Made by a program: the position numbers and the translations under genes
Shown: in pieces, positions 1-5,990 of the stretch
How the letters are laid out: every line of letters starts with the position of its first letter
Position numbering within the stretch: the first letter of the stretch is position 1
Origin: Geoglobus sp.
Lineage (GTDB): Archaea; Halobacteriota; Archaeoglobi; Archaeoglobales; Archaeoglobaceae
Direction: 5' to 3'
DNA: 8,501 nucleotides
Assembly (NCBI GenBank): GCA_015523645.1
Contig: WAJY01000282.1
Coordinates: 1-8,501, forward strand
The notes under the pieces: generated by a model
Databases searched by the model: none
Seen by the model: the letters and a program-made list of their open reading frames with translations, nothing else
Told to the model about the DNA's origin: nothing

Positions 1-1
1 A

Positions 2-199
2 GAGATTGGGAAAATTGCAATCGATTTGGGAGGAACTGCAAGTGGAGAACATGGTATTGGTTTGTTGAAGAAAGATCTATTGAGATATGAATTTGAAAAG
101 AGAGGTTCTTTGCTGGCTCTCCCTATTATGAGGGAGATAAAGAGGATATTCGATCCTGACATGATTTTAAATCCAGGAAAGGTGTTTGACTGTGAGTAA
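2..199 (+). CDS. FAD-linked oxidase, GlcD / D-lactate dehydrogenase-like (3' end, partial)
   Basis: This is the last 65 codons of an FAD-binding oxidoreductase of the GlcD/D-lactate dehydrogenase family (vanillyl-alcohol-oxidase superfamily); its 5' part lies left of the window. The frame has the family's C-terminal signatures: GGTASGEHGIG (around 21-60, the GEHGxG segment near the flavin), a helix LPIMREIKRIFDP, and the closing LNPGK motif just before the TAA. Such proteins oxidise 2-hydroxy acids such as lactate or glycolate, and many pair with a [4Fe-4S] CCG-domain protein, as here. The stop overlaps the start of the downstream Fe-S gene by 8 bp, so the two are almost certainly co-transcribed and probably form a complex. 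The substrate cannot be told from this fragment. Confidence 0.88.
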   Translation, partial: EIGKIAIDLGGTASGEHGIGLLKKDLLRYEFEKRGSLLALPIMREIKRIFDPDMILNPGKVFDCE

Positions 200-1427
200 G
201 CTTGAAATTCCATACAAGGATTACAGAAAGTGCTCTCTTTGCGGCTACTGTGAAATAAACTGTCCCACCTTCCTGGAATATAGAGATCTTCTGAAGGGTC
301 CAAGATGGAGGGTTCAAAGCACAATTCTGCTTGATGAAGGGAGAGTAAGCTTAGGAGAAAGGGTTGTTGAAGCTCTCTATTCATGCTTAACATGTGGATC
401 TTGCAACTTGAAGTGCCCATTAAACTTCAACATACCAGAGATAATCGTTAAAGGCAGGACCAAAGCAAATTCTGGAGTAAGTGACTTTCTGCCTCAGAAT
501 AGGTTTATAGCTTCCCAAATTAAAAAACACAAGAACCCTCTTGGTTTTAAATCAAAAAACAGATGGGCAGAAGAGCTTGGAATACCTCAAAAAGGCAAGA
601 CAATGCTGTTTGTTGGTTGCATGTATCCATATATTGACAAGTTGGAGGTTTTTCTCGAGCTGTCTCTGAGAATTGGGGTTAAAAGACTATCATCACTTGC
701 CAGTCTCCTTTACAAGTTTGGATTCAACAAGGCGATTGGTAATTTGTGGAGAGCCAAAGAGAATAGATTGTACAAAATTGCTCATGTTCTGAAATCCCTT
801 GGATATGAACTATCTTATTTAAGAGATGAACCATGCTGTGGAGAGATTCTGTACAACATGGGATTTTTTGAGGAGTTTGAAGCTCATGCAAGACGCTTCG
901 CAGAATATTTAAAAGAGAAAGGAGTTAAAGAGATAATCAGCCTGTCTCCTTTTTGCGGGTACACCTTAAAAGAGATATATCCCAAAATCATTGATTGGTG
1001 GGATATAGAGGTCATCACACTGGTGGAGGCAGTAGAGGAGAGATTTGAGGGAGGTAGCATTGAAGAGTTGAGAGTAACGTATCATGACCCATGCTATTAT
1101 TCAAGACACCTTGCAATTATCGATGAGCCTAGAATGATCATGGAAAGGATTAAAGGGATAGAATTAGTTGAACCTAAGCATCACGGAGTTAATACTCGCT
1201 GTGTTGGTGATGGAGGAGTTGAGCTCTATTATCCAGATTATGCTTACAGGGTTGCTGAAATAAGGGTTAGGGAACTTCTGGATACAAAGGCGAGAGTTAT
1301 TGTGACGCAATGCCCAGCTTGCATAGCAATGATTGAGTGGGTAGTAAAAAAGAAAAATTTAGGTGTTGAAGTGAAGGACATTGGCGAGGTTGTTTTTGAC
1401 TCAATGCATCACCATTCAAATGGGTAA
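192..1427 (+). CDS. Fe-S oxidoreductase with two CCG domains, HdrD/GlcF-like
   Basis: This 411-residue protein probably accepts electrons from the FAD oxidase encoded just upstream and passes them to a membrane or thiol carrier, like GlcF, LldE or HdrD. The N-terminus carries two ferredoxin-type [4Fe-4S] motifs: C14, C17, C20, C24-P and C65, C68, C71, C75-P. Two cysteine-rich CCG-type domains follow. The first has C143, C215-C216 and C255, but Ser252 sits where the first Cys of the final CxxC is expected. The second has C301, C337-V338 and C374-P-A-C377, with Val replacing one of the paired Cys. No membrane segment is seen. GTG at 192 is preferred over TTG at 186 because GGTG at 181-184 lies 7 nt before it. 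The 3' end overlaps the convergent acyl-CoA dehydrogenase by 19 bp. The family is clear; substrate and partner are inferred. Confidence 0.88.
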   Translation: MSKLEIPYKDYRKCSLCGYCEINCPTFLEYRDLLKGPRWRVQSTILLDEGRVSLGERVVEALYSCLTCGSCNLKCPLNFNIPEIIVKGRTKANSGVSDFLPQNRFIASQIKKHKNPLGFKSKNRWAEELGIPQKGKTMLFVGCMYPYIDKLEVFLELSLRIGVKRLSSLASLLYKFGFNKAIGNLWRAKENRLYKIAHVLKSLGYELSYLRDEPCCGEILYNMGFFEEFEAHARRFAEYLKEKGVKEIISLSPFCGYTLKEIYPKIIDWWDIEVITLVEAVEERFEGGSIEELRVTYHDPCYYSRHLAIIDEPRMIMERIKGIELVEPKHHGVNTRCVGDGGVELYYPDYAYRVAEIRVRELLDTKARVIVTQCPACIAMIEWVVKKKNLGVEVKDIGEVVFDSMHHHSNG

Positions 1428-2677
1428 TAGCCCAAAGCAACGTCCAAGCGTGCCCTCTGAGCACCCCCAAGCCAGAGTTGGAGTATTTTGCAATCCCTGA
1501 GATACTTCTCAACGTGTCCATCTGCAGAATATCCATAGGCACCCATCAGCTCCATAGCCTTGTTTGTCACCCAAACAGCAAAATCGCAAGCATACACTTT
1601 TGCTGCCGATGCCCTTGCAAGTCTGCTTGGAGTCCAGCCTCTCCCATATATCTTGGGATGATCAGCCATCCATGCCACTTGCATGTAGTATGCTCTTGCC
1701 GTTTCAATTGCTATTGCCATGTCTGCCAGAATGCTTGCATGCAAGGAGTGCTCTCTCACAGCCTTACCTGCAATCTCTCTTTCCTTGGTGTACTCCAGAA
1801 CAATCTCAAAAACAGCCTGAGCAACTCCTACAGCTATTGCTGCTGTTCCAAGCCTACCTCCAGCTATTATTGCATGCAGGATCTTTGCATCTTTCCCACT
1901 TTCGGCAATGCGATACTCTTTTGGCACTCTAACATTATCATAGAAGATCTCGGTGTTGATGTCTGTCCAGCACATTCCCATCTTCTCTATAGGCTTTCCA
2001 AAAGATAGCCCTTCAGCATCCGGGGGAACGTAGATGAGGGCTATTCCGTCATCTCCTTTCCTTGGATCTGTTGTGCACACAGTACAATAGACTATGTCGG
2101 CTATGCTAGCCCCGCTTGGCCATATCTTGTGTCCGTTTATTACCCACTCATCTCCATCGAGTGTTGCTTTTGTCCTTATTGTTCTGCCATGGAGTGTTGG
2201 GTCTTCTATGTTCGCTCCTCCTTGAGGCTCTGTTATAGCCATGCATGCTGTATGAGGTTCATCATCACATATCTTTCTTCCAAAAATCTCTAACAAGTCC
2301 CTTCTTCCTGCTATTAAAGCCGGACCCATAACCCATGGAATTATTGAAAGATGTGTTGCAAGCCCACAATCTCCCCTTGCAATCTCCTCCCAAACCATGC
2401 ACATCGTTACTGTAGAATTTATTCCAAGCCCTCCTATCTCCTCAGGAAGAAACGCTCTTTGAACTCCTAAGTCAACTAGCCCCTTGTGAAGTTCTCTGAA
2501 CGTTGCTTTTGCAAGCTTTTCATCATGATGCCAGCCACCATCGAGGTCTCTGCGTCGGGGCATTATCTCATTTTCAACAAACTCATGGACAGCCTCAACA
2601 ATCTCCCAGTCCTCTGGCTTCGCTATTGCTCCAACAAATCTTTTCCTAATTCCCATCATTTCTTCCATTCTGTTCAT
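1409..2677 (-). CDS. Acyl-CoA dehydrogenase family protein (paralog 1)
   Basis: This 422-aa flavoprotein of the acyl-CoA dehydrogenase (ACAD) fold has nearly the usual family length and matches it throughout. The N-terminal helical domain includes FVENEIMPRR (33-42) and LPEEIGGLG (77-85). The middle beta domain has the FAD/substrate signature, here TACMAITEPQGGANIED (143-159) instead of the common TEPxAGSD, then WVINGHKIWP (178-187) and NVRVP (248-252). The C-terminal domain has MGAYGY (378-383), HVEKYLRD (388-395) and LWLGGAQRARL (401-411). The position matching MCAD Glu376 is Leu403, and the helix-G position used by isovaleryl-CoA dehydrogenase is Gly274 (GGRL). Neither usual base is therefore present, and the activity is uncertain. 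ATG at 2677 has no clear Shine-Dalgarno; ATGs at codons 4, 7 and 8 are alternatives. It lies 78 bp downstream of its paralog on the same strand. Confidence 0.9.
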   Translation of the reverse strand: MNRMEEMMGIRKRFVGAIAKPEDWEIVEAVHEFVENEIMPRRRDLDGGWHHDEKLAKATFRELHKGLVDLGVQRAFLPEEIGGLGINSTVTMCMVWEEIARGDCGLATHLSIIPWVMGPALIAGRRDLLEIFGRKICDDEPHTACMAITEPQGGANIEDPTLHGRTIRTKATLDGDEWVINGHKIWPSGASIADIVYCTVCTTDPRKGDDGIALIYVPPDAEGLSFGKPIEKMGMCWTDINTEIFYDNVRVPKEYRIAESGKDAKILHAIIAGGRLGTAAIAVGVAQAVFEIVLEYTKEREIAGKAVREHSLHASILADMAIAIETARAYYMQVAWMADHPKIYGRGWTPSRLARASAAKVYACDFAVWVTNKAMELMGAYGYSADGHVEKYLRDCKILQLWLGGAQRARLDVALGYYPFEW

Positions 2678-2706
2678 GGAATATCTAGAAAGGCGATCAA
2701 ATAATT

Positions 2707-2755
2707 GATTTTTGATTGAAATTCAAGAAATTTTAAAAAATAAAAATGGCAAAGC
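2707..2755 (-). promoter_or_regulatory. T-rich spacer between the dehydrogenase genes: possible TATA box or terminator
   Basis: Just after the upstream paralog's TAA the minus strand runs through a T/A-rich stretch (2730-2746). It could act as an archaeal T-tract terminator or, through its TTTAAAA core near 2734, as a TATA element. In the latter case a transcript would start near 2709, about 30 nt before the ATG at 2677. Both readings rest only on base composition, and a read-through operon is equally possible. Confidence 0.25.
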
Positions 2756-4096
2756 TTAACCTCTTTTAAGCTCCTTTTTCTCCCATTCCTCAATTCCAGC
2801 CCATTTAAATGGACCGTAGAGTCCCTGAGCTATGTCAAGCCTGTCTCTTTGTGCACCTCCAAGCCACATTTTCACAATCTTAAAGTCTCTGTAGTATTTT
2901 TCAACGTGCTGTTCGTAGGCATAGCCATAGGAGCCCATGAGCTCCATGGCTTTGTTCACGCAGAATTCTGCAGTATCGGCAGCGAAGGATCTTGCTGCAG
3001 AGAACTTTGCAATCATTTCCGGAGACCAAGGCGGTCCGTAGATCTCAGGGTGCATAACCTGCCAGGTTACGCTTAAGTAGTATTGCCTTGACACCTCTAT
3101 CATTCTTGCCATCTCAGCCAGTATCATTGCAAAAGCTGACCTCTCTCTTACAGGCTGTCCAGCAATCTCCCTCCCTCCTGTCCAGTCCAGAGCTATTTCC
3201 AAGCATGCTTGAGCCAAGCCTGTTAGCCTTGCAGCTCCCGCAAGCCTTCCAAGTCCAATAACGTATCCCTTGATTATGTTGGCTCCCTCTCCGGGTTTTG
3301 TATCGATTCTGTATTTTTTTGGAACCTCCACATTGTTAAACCATATCTCAACGTTCTCATCAGTCCAACAAAATCCGCACTTCTCAAAGGGTGAGGAAAA
3401 ACTAACTCCATCAGCATCTGGAGGGACATAAACCATAGCTGCTGCCTCTGCACCTCTGCTTGGATCTTCAGTAGCAATTGTCCAGTAACCCAAATGACCC
3501 TTTAGCCACTTTGATTTGAACCTCTCACTTGGTCCTGCTGGACCTGGCCATATCTTGTGACCGTTTATTACCCACTTGTCTCCCTTATCCTCTATCCTGG
3601 TTCTAATTGTCTTAAATTCAAAAGCTGGATCCTCTATATTCGCCCCGCCATGGGGTTCAGTTATGGCAACGCAGGCAGTCCAAGCCTCATCTCCTGTTAT
3701 GTATGGTGCAAATTCCTTAAGCAAATCATCCCTTTTTGCTGCAAGCATGAAGGAAACTATCCAGTGAATCTTTCCAACCATTGTAGCCAAGCCTATGTCT
3801 CCTCTGGCAAGCTCCTCATTTATCATCTGCCTAACAACAGGAGATAATCCCAGTCCTCCATACTCCTCGGGCAGGTTGGATTTAGTAAGTCCGAGCTCGT
3901 GGCACTTGGCGTAGAGTTCATGAAGAGTCTCCAGGGCTTTTTTCTCATCCCTGTGCCATCCACCTTCCAGATCGTGCCTCCTTGGCATCACCTCATTATC
4001 CACAAACCTCTTTATCTCTTCGGCCATCATTATCTTTTCTTCTGTGCAAAAAGCTCTTGTGTACTTATACTTGGGCAGCAACATCTTGTAAATCAT
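2756..4096 (-). CDS. Acyl-CoA dehydrogenase family protein (paralog 2)
   Basis: This 446-aa ACAD-fold flavoprotein is clearly a paralog of the gene downstream. Shared blocks are FVDNEVMPRR (31-40), LPEEYGGLG (75-83), TACVAITEPHGGANIED (140-156), WVINGHKIWP (175-184), CWTDENVEIWFNNVEVP (243-259) and MWLGGAQRDRL (410-420). It differs by a lysine/aromatic-rich insertion around 188-204 and a charged tail of about 14 residues after FKW. Leu412 replaces the MCAD-type catalytic Glu, and the helix-G site is Gly283 (GLGRL), so both standard bases are missing as in its neighbour. The family normally oxidises acyl-CoA to enoyl-CoA and reduces ETF. Two adjacent paralogs could form a hetero-oligomer, which is inference. 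No good Shine-Dalgarno precedes the ATG at 4096; ATG at codon 5 (4084) is an alternative start. Confidence 0.9.
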   Translation of the reverse strand: MIYKMLLPKYKYTRAFCTEEKIMMAEEIKRFVDNEVMPRRHDLEGGWHRDEKKALETLHELYAKCHELGLTKSNLPEEYGGLGLSPVVRQMINEELARGDIGLATMVGKIHWIVSFMLAAKRDDLLKEFAPYITGDEAWTACVAITEPHGGANIEDPAFEFKTIRTRIEDKGDKWVINGHKIWPGPAGPSERFKSKWLKGHLGYWTIATEDPSRGAEAAAMVYVPPDADGVSFSSPFEKCGFCWTDENVEIWFNNVEVPKKYRIDTKPGEGANIIKGYVIGLGRLAGAARLTGLAQACLEIALDWTGGREIAGQPVRERSAFAMILAEMARMIEVSRQYYLSVTWQVMHPEIYGPPWSPEMIAKFSAARSFAADTAEFCVNKAMELMGSYGYAYEQHVEKYYRDFKIVKMWLGGAQRDRLDIAQGLYGPFKWAGIEEWEKKELKRG

Positions 4097-4119
4097 AAAA
4101 CAGTTTTGAATGTTTAATC

Positions 4120-4165
4120 CTTAAAAAAAGTTTTGGAAGTATAGCTACCTCACCTTTTAAAAGCT
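4120..4165 (-). promoter_or_regulatory. Candidate promoter for the dehydrogenase genes
   Basis: In the 128-bp gap upstream of the ATG at 4096 the minus strand has a TTTTAAAA box (4155-4162) and a second T/A run (4121-4128). These could be TATA elements giving starts near 4132 (about 35-nt leader) or near 4100 (almost leaderless). The absence of a Shine-Dalgarno before the ATG fits the second option. Called from composition and spacing only. Confidence 0.3.
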
Positions 4166-4207
4166 CTTTTTCTGGATTTTGCTATTCGATTTTCACTTTT
4201 TCTTTTT

Positions 4208-4231
4208 AATAAAAAATAAGAGTGTTACTCT
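4208..4231 (-). terminator. Hairpin plus T tract after the metallo-beta-lactamase gene
   Basis: On the minus strand AGAGT-AAC-ACTCT (4231-4219) is a perfect 5-bp inverted repeat with a 3-nt loop. It is followed at once by TATTTTTTATTA. The hairpin includes the TAA stop of the hydrolase gene. Archaeal termination depends mainly on the T tract, so this would separate the hydrolase transcript at least partly from the dehydrogenases. Confidence 0.5.
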
Positions 4232-5043
4232 AGGTATTTTGGAGCCTTTGGATACGTATCCCAGAGTGTTGGCTCATGTCCTATCACAAGCTGCGTATTG
4301 GGTCTTCTTGCAAGCATTTTCAGCTTTTTAATGTTGGTGAAGTATTCGTCGGCATCTCCAAGAAGCCAGCCCTTTGATTCAACCTCAAGTTCATCCTTAA
4401 GATGGACAAAATCTCCTGTTAGAATGTAGGAATTGCCCTTTTTAGTGGTTACAGAGACACATATACTCCCGGGAGTGTGACCTCCAACCCAGAAAAGCTT
4501 AACTCCAGGTAGAAGTTCAAATTCGTTGGTGTCAAAGGTGAACCAGTTTGCTCCCTTCAACGCCTCAAGATCATCAGGAACATATGCTCCTGGCTTACCT
4601 ATCCAAGTCATGTAAAGGGCATGGGAAAGCTCTTTTCTATGGGCAACAATTATTGTATCTGTGTCACGGAAAAGTGATGCCTGTCCAGCGTGGTCGAGGT
4701 GTAGGTGTGTGAAAACTAGATAGCTGACATCCTCTGGCTTGTATCCTGCAAGTTTCAGCTGGCTCTCAAGTCTGTTCTCATCAGTAAACTTTGTCATCGG
4801 AAAAACGTTCCATACAGCCTCTGGCCAGACATTCTTTGCATCTGGGTGGCTTCCTGTGTCAACGACAATCAGCCCATCGTCATGCTCTATCAATGCTCCA
4901 GTAACTGGTACCTCTACCCATTCAGGTGCTTTTGCCTCGTCTTTCTCAGGATACACACTCGGGTTCGGTATAAACCACCCCATCTCTCCAGCCAACCATC
5001 CAAAATCCAGCAGATACAATTTGTTCACACCACTTTCTACCAT
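4225..5043 (-). CDS. Metallo-beta-lactamase-fold hydrolase, AHL lactonase-like
   Basis: This 272-aa cytosolic hydrolase of the metallo-beta-lactamase superfamily is closest in layout to the N-acyl homoserine lactonase (AiiA/AttM) group. The dinuclear metal motif is complete: HLHLDH (113-118), His189 in GGHTPGS, Asp211 in LTGDFVH and His256 in IGHEP. VDTGSHP (61-67) is the usual early beta-strand motif. The Tyr that follows the bridging Asp in AiiA is not seen, so lactonase activity on AHLs is not assured; a thioesterase or other lactonase is possible. The start is ATG at 5043, not the in-frame GTG at 5052, because GGAGGTG (5056-5050) sits 6 nt upstream of that ATG. It leads the minus-strand group with the two dehydrogenases, suggesting hydrolysis of a related ester, thioester or lactone intermediate. 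Confidence 0.88.
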   Translation of the reverse strand: MVESGVNKLYLLDFGWLAGEMGWFIPNPSVYPEKDEAKAPEWVEVPVTGALIEHDDGLIVVDTGSHPDAKNVWPEAVWNVFPMTKFTDENRLESQLKLAGYKPEDVSYLVFTHLHLDHAGQASLFRDTDTIIVAHRKELSHALYMTWIGKPGAYVPDDLEALKGANWFTFDTNEFELLPGVKLFWVGGHTPGSICVSVTTKKGNSYILTGDFVHLKDELEVESKGWLLGDADEYFTNIKKLKMLARRPNTQLVIGHEPTLWDTYPKAPKYLE

Positions 5044-5096
5044 CTCACCCACCTCCTTCCTTTTACACTTTCTAAAAAATACTCAAGGAGCTTCAT
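5037..5096 (-). CDS. Possible 19-aa upstream leader ORF overlapping the hydrolase start
   Basis: An ATG at 5096 opens a 19-codon frame (MKLLEYFLESVKGRRWVRW, then TAG). It is preceded by GGAGGT at 5110-5105 with 8-nt spacing, one of the best Shine-Dalgarno sites in the window. Its stop (5039-5037) lies inside the first codons of the hydrolase gene in another frame. Translation of this frame would run over the hydrolase ribosome-binding site, so it could couple or limit translation. It has no recognisable family, and an in-frame TAA 15 nt before the GGAGGT-bearing stretch shows it does not extend upstream. It may be fortuitous. Confidence 0.4.
   Translation of the reverse strand: MKLLEYFLESVKGRRWVRW
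5050..5056 (-). promoter_or_regulatory. Shine-Dalgarno site that decides the hydrolase start
   Basis: GGAGGTG on the minus strand matches the archaeal 16S 3' end and is 6 nt from ATG 5043. It overlaps the alternative GTG start at 5052, which is therefore unlikely to be used. Confidence 0.75.
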
Positions 5097-5382
5097 AGCC
5101 TTTAACCTCCAGAATTAAAAACATCGATAATCAGGCTAATTATCCATGAAGGCGGCTCAGATTTTAGCGTGATAATTTCACCCCTTTTAATTTTCATTAT
5201 TATTAGTTTTTAACTAAGACCAACCCACTATTTAAAAATTTCTGAATGCATGGTAACTCTTCACTAGATATTCCTCTCCAATCTCAAATTTATGTGAGAG
5301 CTTAAAAAATGCCAATCATATCCATGAGATTCTGCAGTTTTTGAAAGTAAAAAACATTCAATAACTACCATTTTATCACGTT

Positions 5383-5532
5383 AGACTTTTCAGCAAGTCT
5401 GTTAACGAAGACTTTTCCTTAGCTAAATCAGTTAGAGACCTTCAATAAATTAAGTCTGAAACCGCCTGCAGAGAAAAGCAAAAAATGCCCCGGCCGGGTG
5501 CGTAGAGTTCGGGTTCAACACCCCGAAGACTT
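5383..5532. repeat. Cluster of five AGACTT/AAGTCT hexamers upstream of the recombinase
   Basis: AGACTT occurs at 5383-5388, 5409-5414 and 5527-5532, and its complement AAGTCT at 5395-5400 and 5452-5457. The first two sites form an inverted pair around a 6-nt spacer. Longer matches exist: AGACTTTTCAG (5383-5393) and AGACTTTCAG (5527-5536), with AAGTCTGAAA (5452-5461) as an inverted version. From base composition about 0.1 such hexamers would be expected in this stretch. Binding sites for the recombinase or the Orc1/Cdc6-like protein are a reasonable guess only. Confidence 0.45.
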
Positions 5533-5540
5533 TCAGAAAG
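5487..5540. other. GC-rich hairpin patch with a T-arm-like segment
   Basis: In an AT-rich spacer this stretch is strikingly GC-rich. It holds the perfect palindrome CCCGGCCGGG (5489-5498). It also holds TTCGGG (5508-5513) paired with CCCGAA (5522-5527) around the loop TTCAACAC, which resembles a tRNA T arm, and CTTTC-A-GAAAG (5530-5540). AAGTCT at 5452 can pair with AGACTT at 5527 to close the whole. The loop is 8 nt, no D arm with GG is present and no CCA follows, so it is not a working tRNA. A structured RNA, tRNA remnant or recombination site remains possible. Confidence 0.35.
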
Positions 5541-5579
5541 GGGTCTAAAGTAAAATATGGAAGGGAATCCAATGTACAT

Positions 5580-5990
5580 ATGTTTCATACAGCGAACAAG
5601 TACTACAGAAGGCAGCTTGAACTGCTGAAAGAAGAACATCCTGAAAACTATAAAATTATAGAGGATTTTGCAGAAGATTTGCTTGCTGAGGGAATAACAG
5701 CACACAGGATTTACTCATACATTTTCTGGCTGAGAAAAGCCTTGGACGTCGTTGATAAGAGATTTGACACATGGGATAAGAGAGATGTCAGGAAAGTAAT
5801 AAACAGGTATCAGATTGAGTGCAATGAGAGAAAAATCTCCGAAAACTCCCTAAGAGAGGTAAAGAAGACACTCAAGAAGTTCTTTAAGTGGCTAGAGAAG
5901 GAAGAACTTGTTAACTGGTTTTCCCTTGGTAACGTAGAGCCAAAGGTATCTCCTCAGGATTTGATTACAGAGGAGGAATTTCAAAAATGA
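5580..5990 (+). CDS. Tyrosine recombinase, N-terminal core-binding part (split gene)
   Basis: This 136-aa product is the helical N-terminal (SAM-like, core-DNA-binding) domain of an archaeal XerA/phage-integrase-type tyrosine recombinase. It ends with LITEEEFQK, the segment that normally leads straight into the catalytic domain. That domain follows in the -1 frame, beginning at 5987. A run of five A (5983-5987) lies at the junction; one more A would fuse both parts into a 404-aa enzyme, a usual size. The ATG at 5580 has only a weak purine-rich GGAAGGGA (5559-5566) 13 nt upstream. The piece has no catalytic residues and cannot cut DNA alone. Options are a broken gene, a sequencing error, recoding, or a two-subunit enzyme made by the ATGA-coupled start. 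Confidence 0.75.
   Translation: MFHTANKYYRRQLELLKEEHPENYKIIEDFAEDLLAEGITAHRIYSYIFWLRKALDVVDKRFDTWDKRDVRKVINRYQIECNERKISENSLREVKKTLKKFFKWLEKEELVNWFSLGNVEPKVSPQDLITEEEFQK

Larger units (their letters stand above)
5111..5579. other. Gene-free region upstream of the recombinase
   Basis: About 470 bp with no reading frame that looks real on either strand. The left part (5111-5380) is AT-rich, with TATA-like runs near 5190-5215 and 5230-5240 that could serve the minus-strand hydrolase transcript. From 5380 on there are five AGACTT/AAGTCT hexamers, a GTTAAC palindrome (5401-5406) and a GC-rich hairpin patch (5487-5540), annotated separately. The position between a metabolic block and a recombinase/initiator pair makes it a candidate for an attachment site or replication origin, but no core att duplication or standard ORB box was recognised. 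Confidence 0.5.

Noticed and set aside
1406..1427. His-rich C-terminus (HHH) of the Fe-S protein as a metal site
   Set aside because: Three His at the very end, in the 3' overlap with the convergent gene, are better explained by the overlap than by function.
1478..2008. Plus-strand reading frame of 176 codons inside the first dehydrogenase
   Set aside because: It is antisense to a clear ACAD gene, with Cys/His/Ser-rich composition typical of shadow frames.
4225..5052. GTG start at 5052 for the hydrolase
   Set aside because: It overlaps the GGAGGTG Shine-Dalgarno that is ideally spaced for ATG 5043.
5451..5540. Complete tRNA gene from the AAGTCT/AGACTT pairing and the TTCAACAC loop
   Set aside because: The T loop has 8 nt when the stem is perfect, no U8, D-arm GG or recognisable anticodon arm is present, and no CCA or proper discriminator follows.
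5530..5545. Origin recognition box like those bound by Orc1/Cdc6 (AGAAAGGGGT segment)
   Set aside because: Only a GAAA plus GGGGT resemblance in one copy; the TTCCA half and a second inverted copy are missing.
5442..5705. Minus-strand reading frame of 87 codons
   Set aside because: It runs antisense over the GC-rich hairpin patch and the start of the recombinase and shows no family features.
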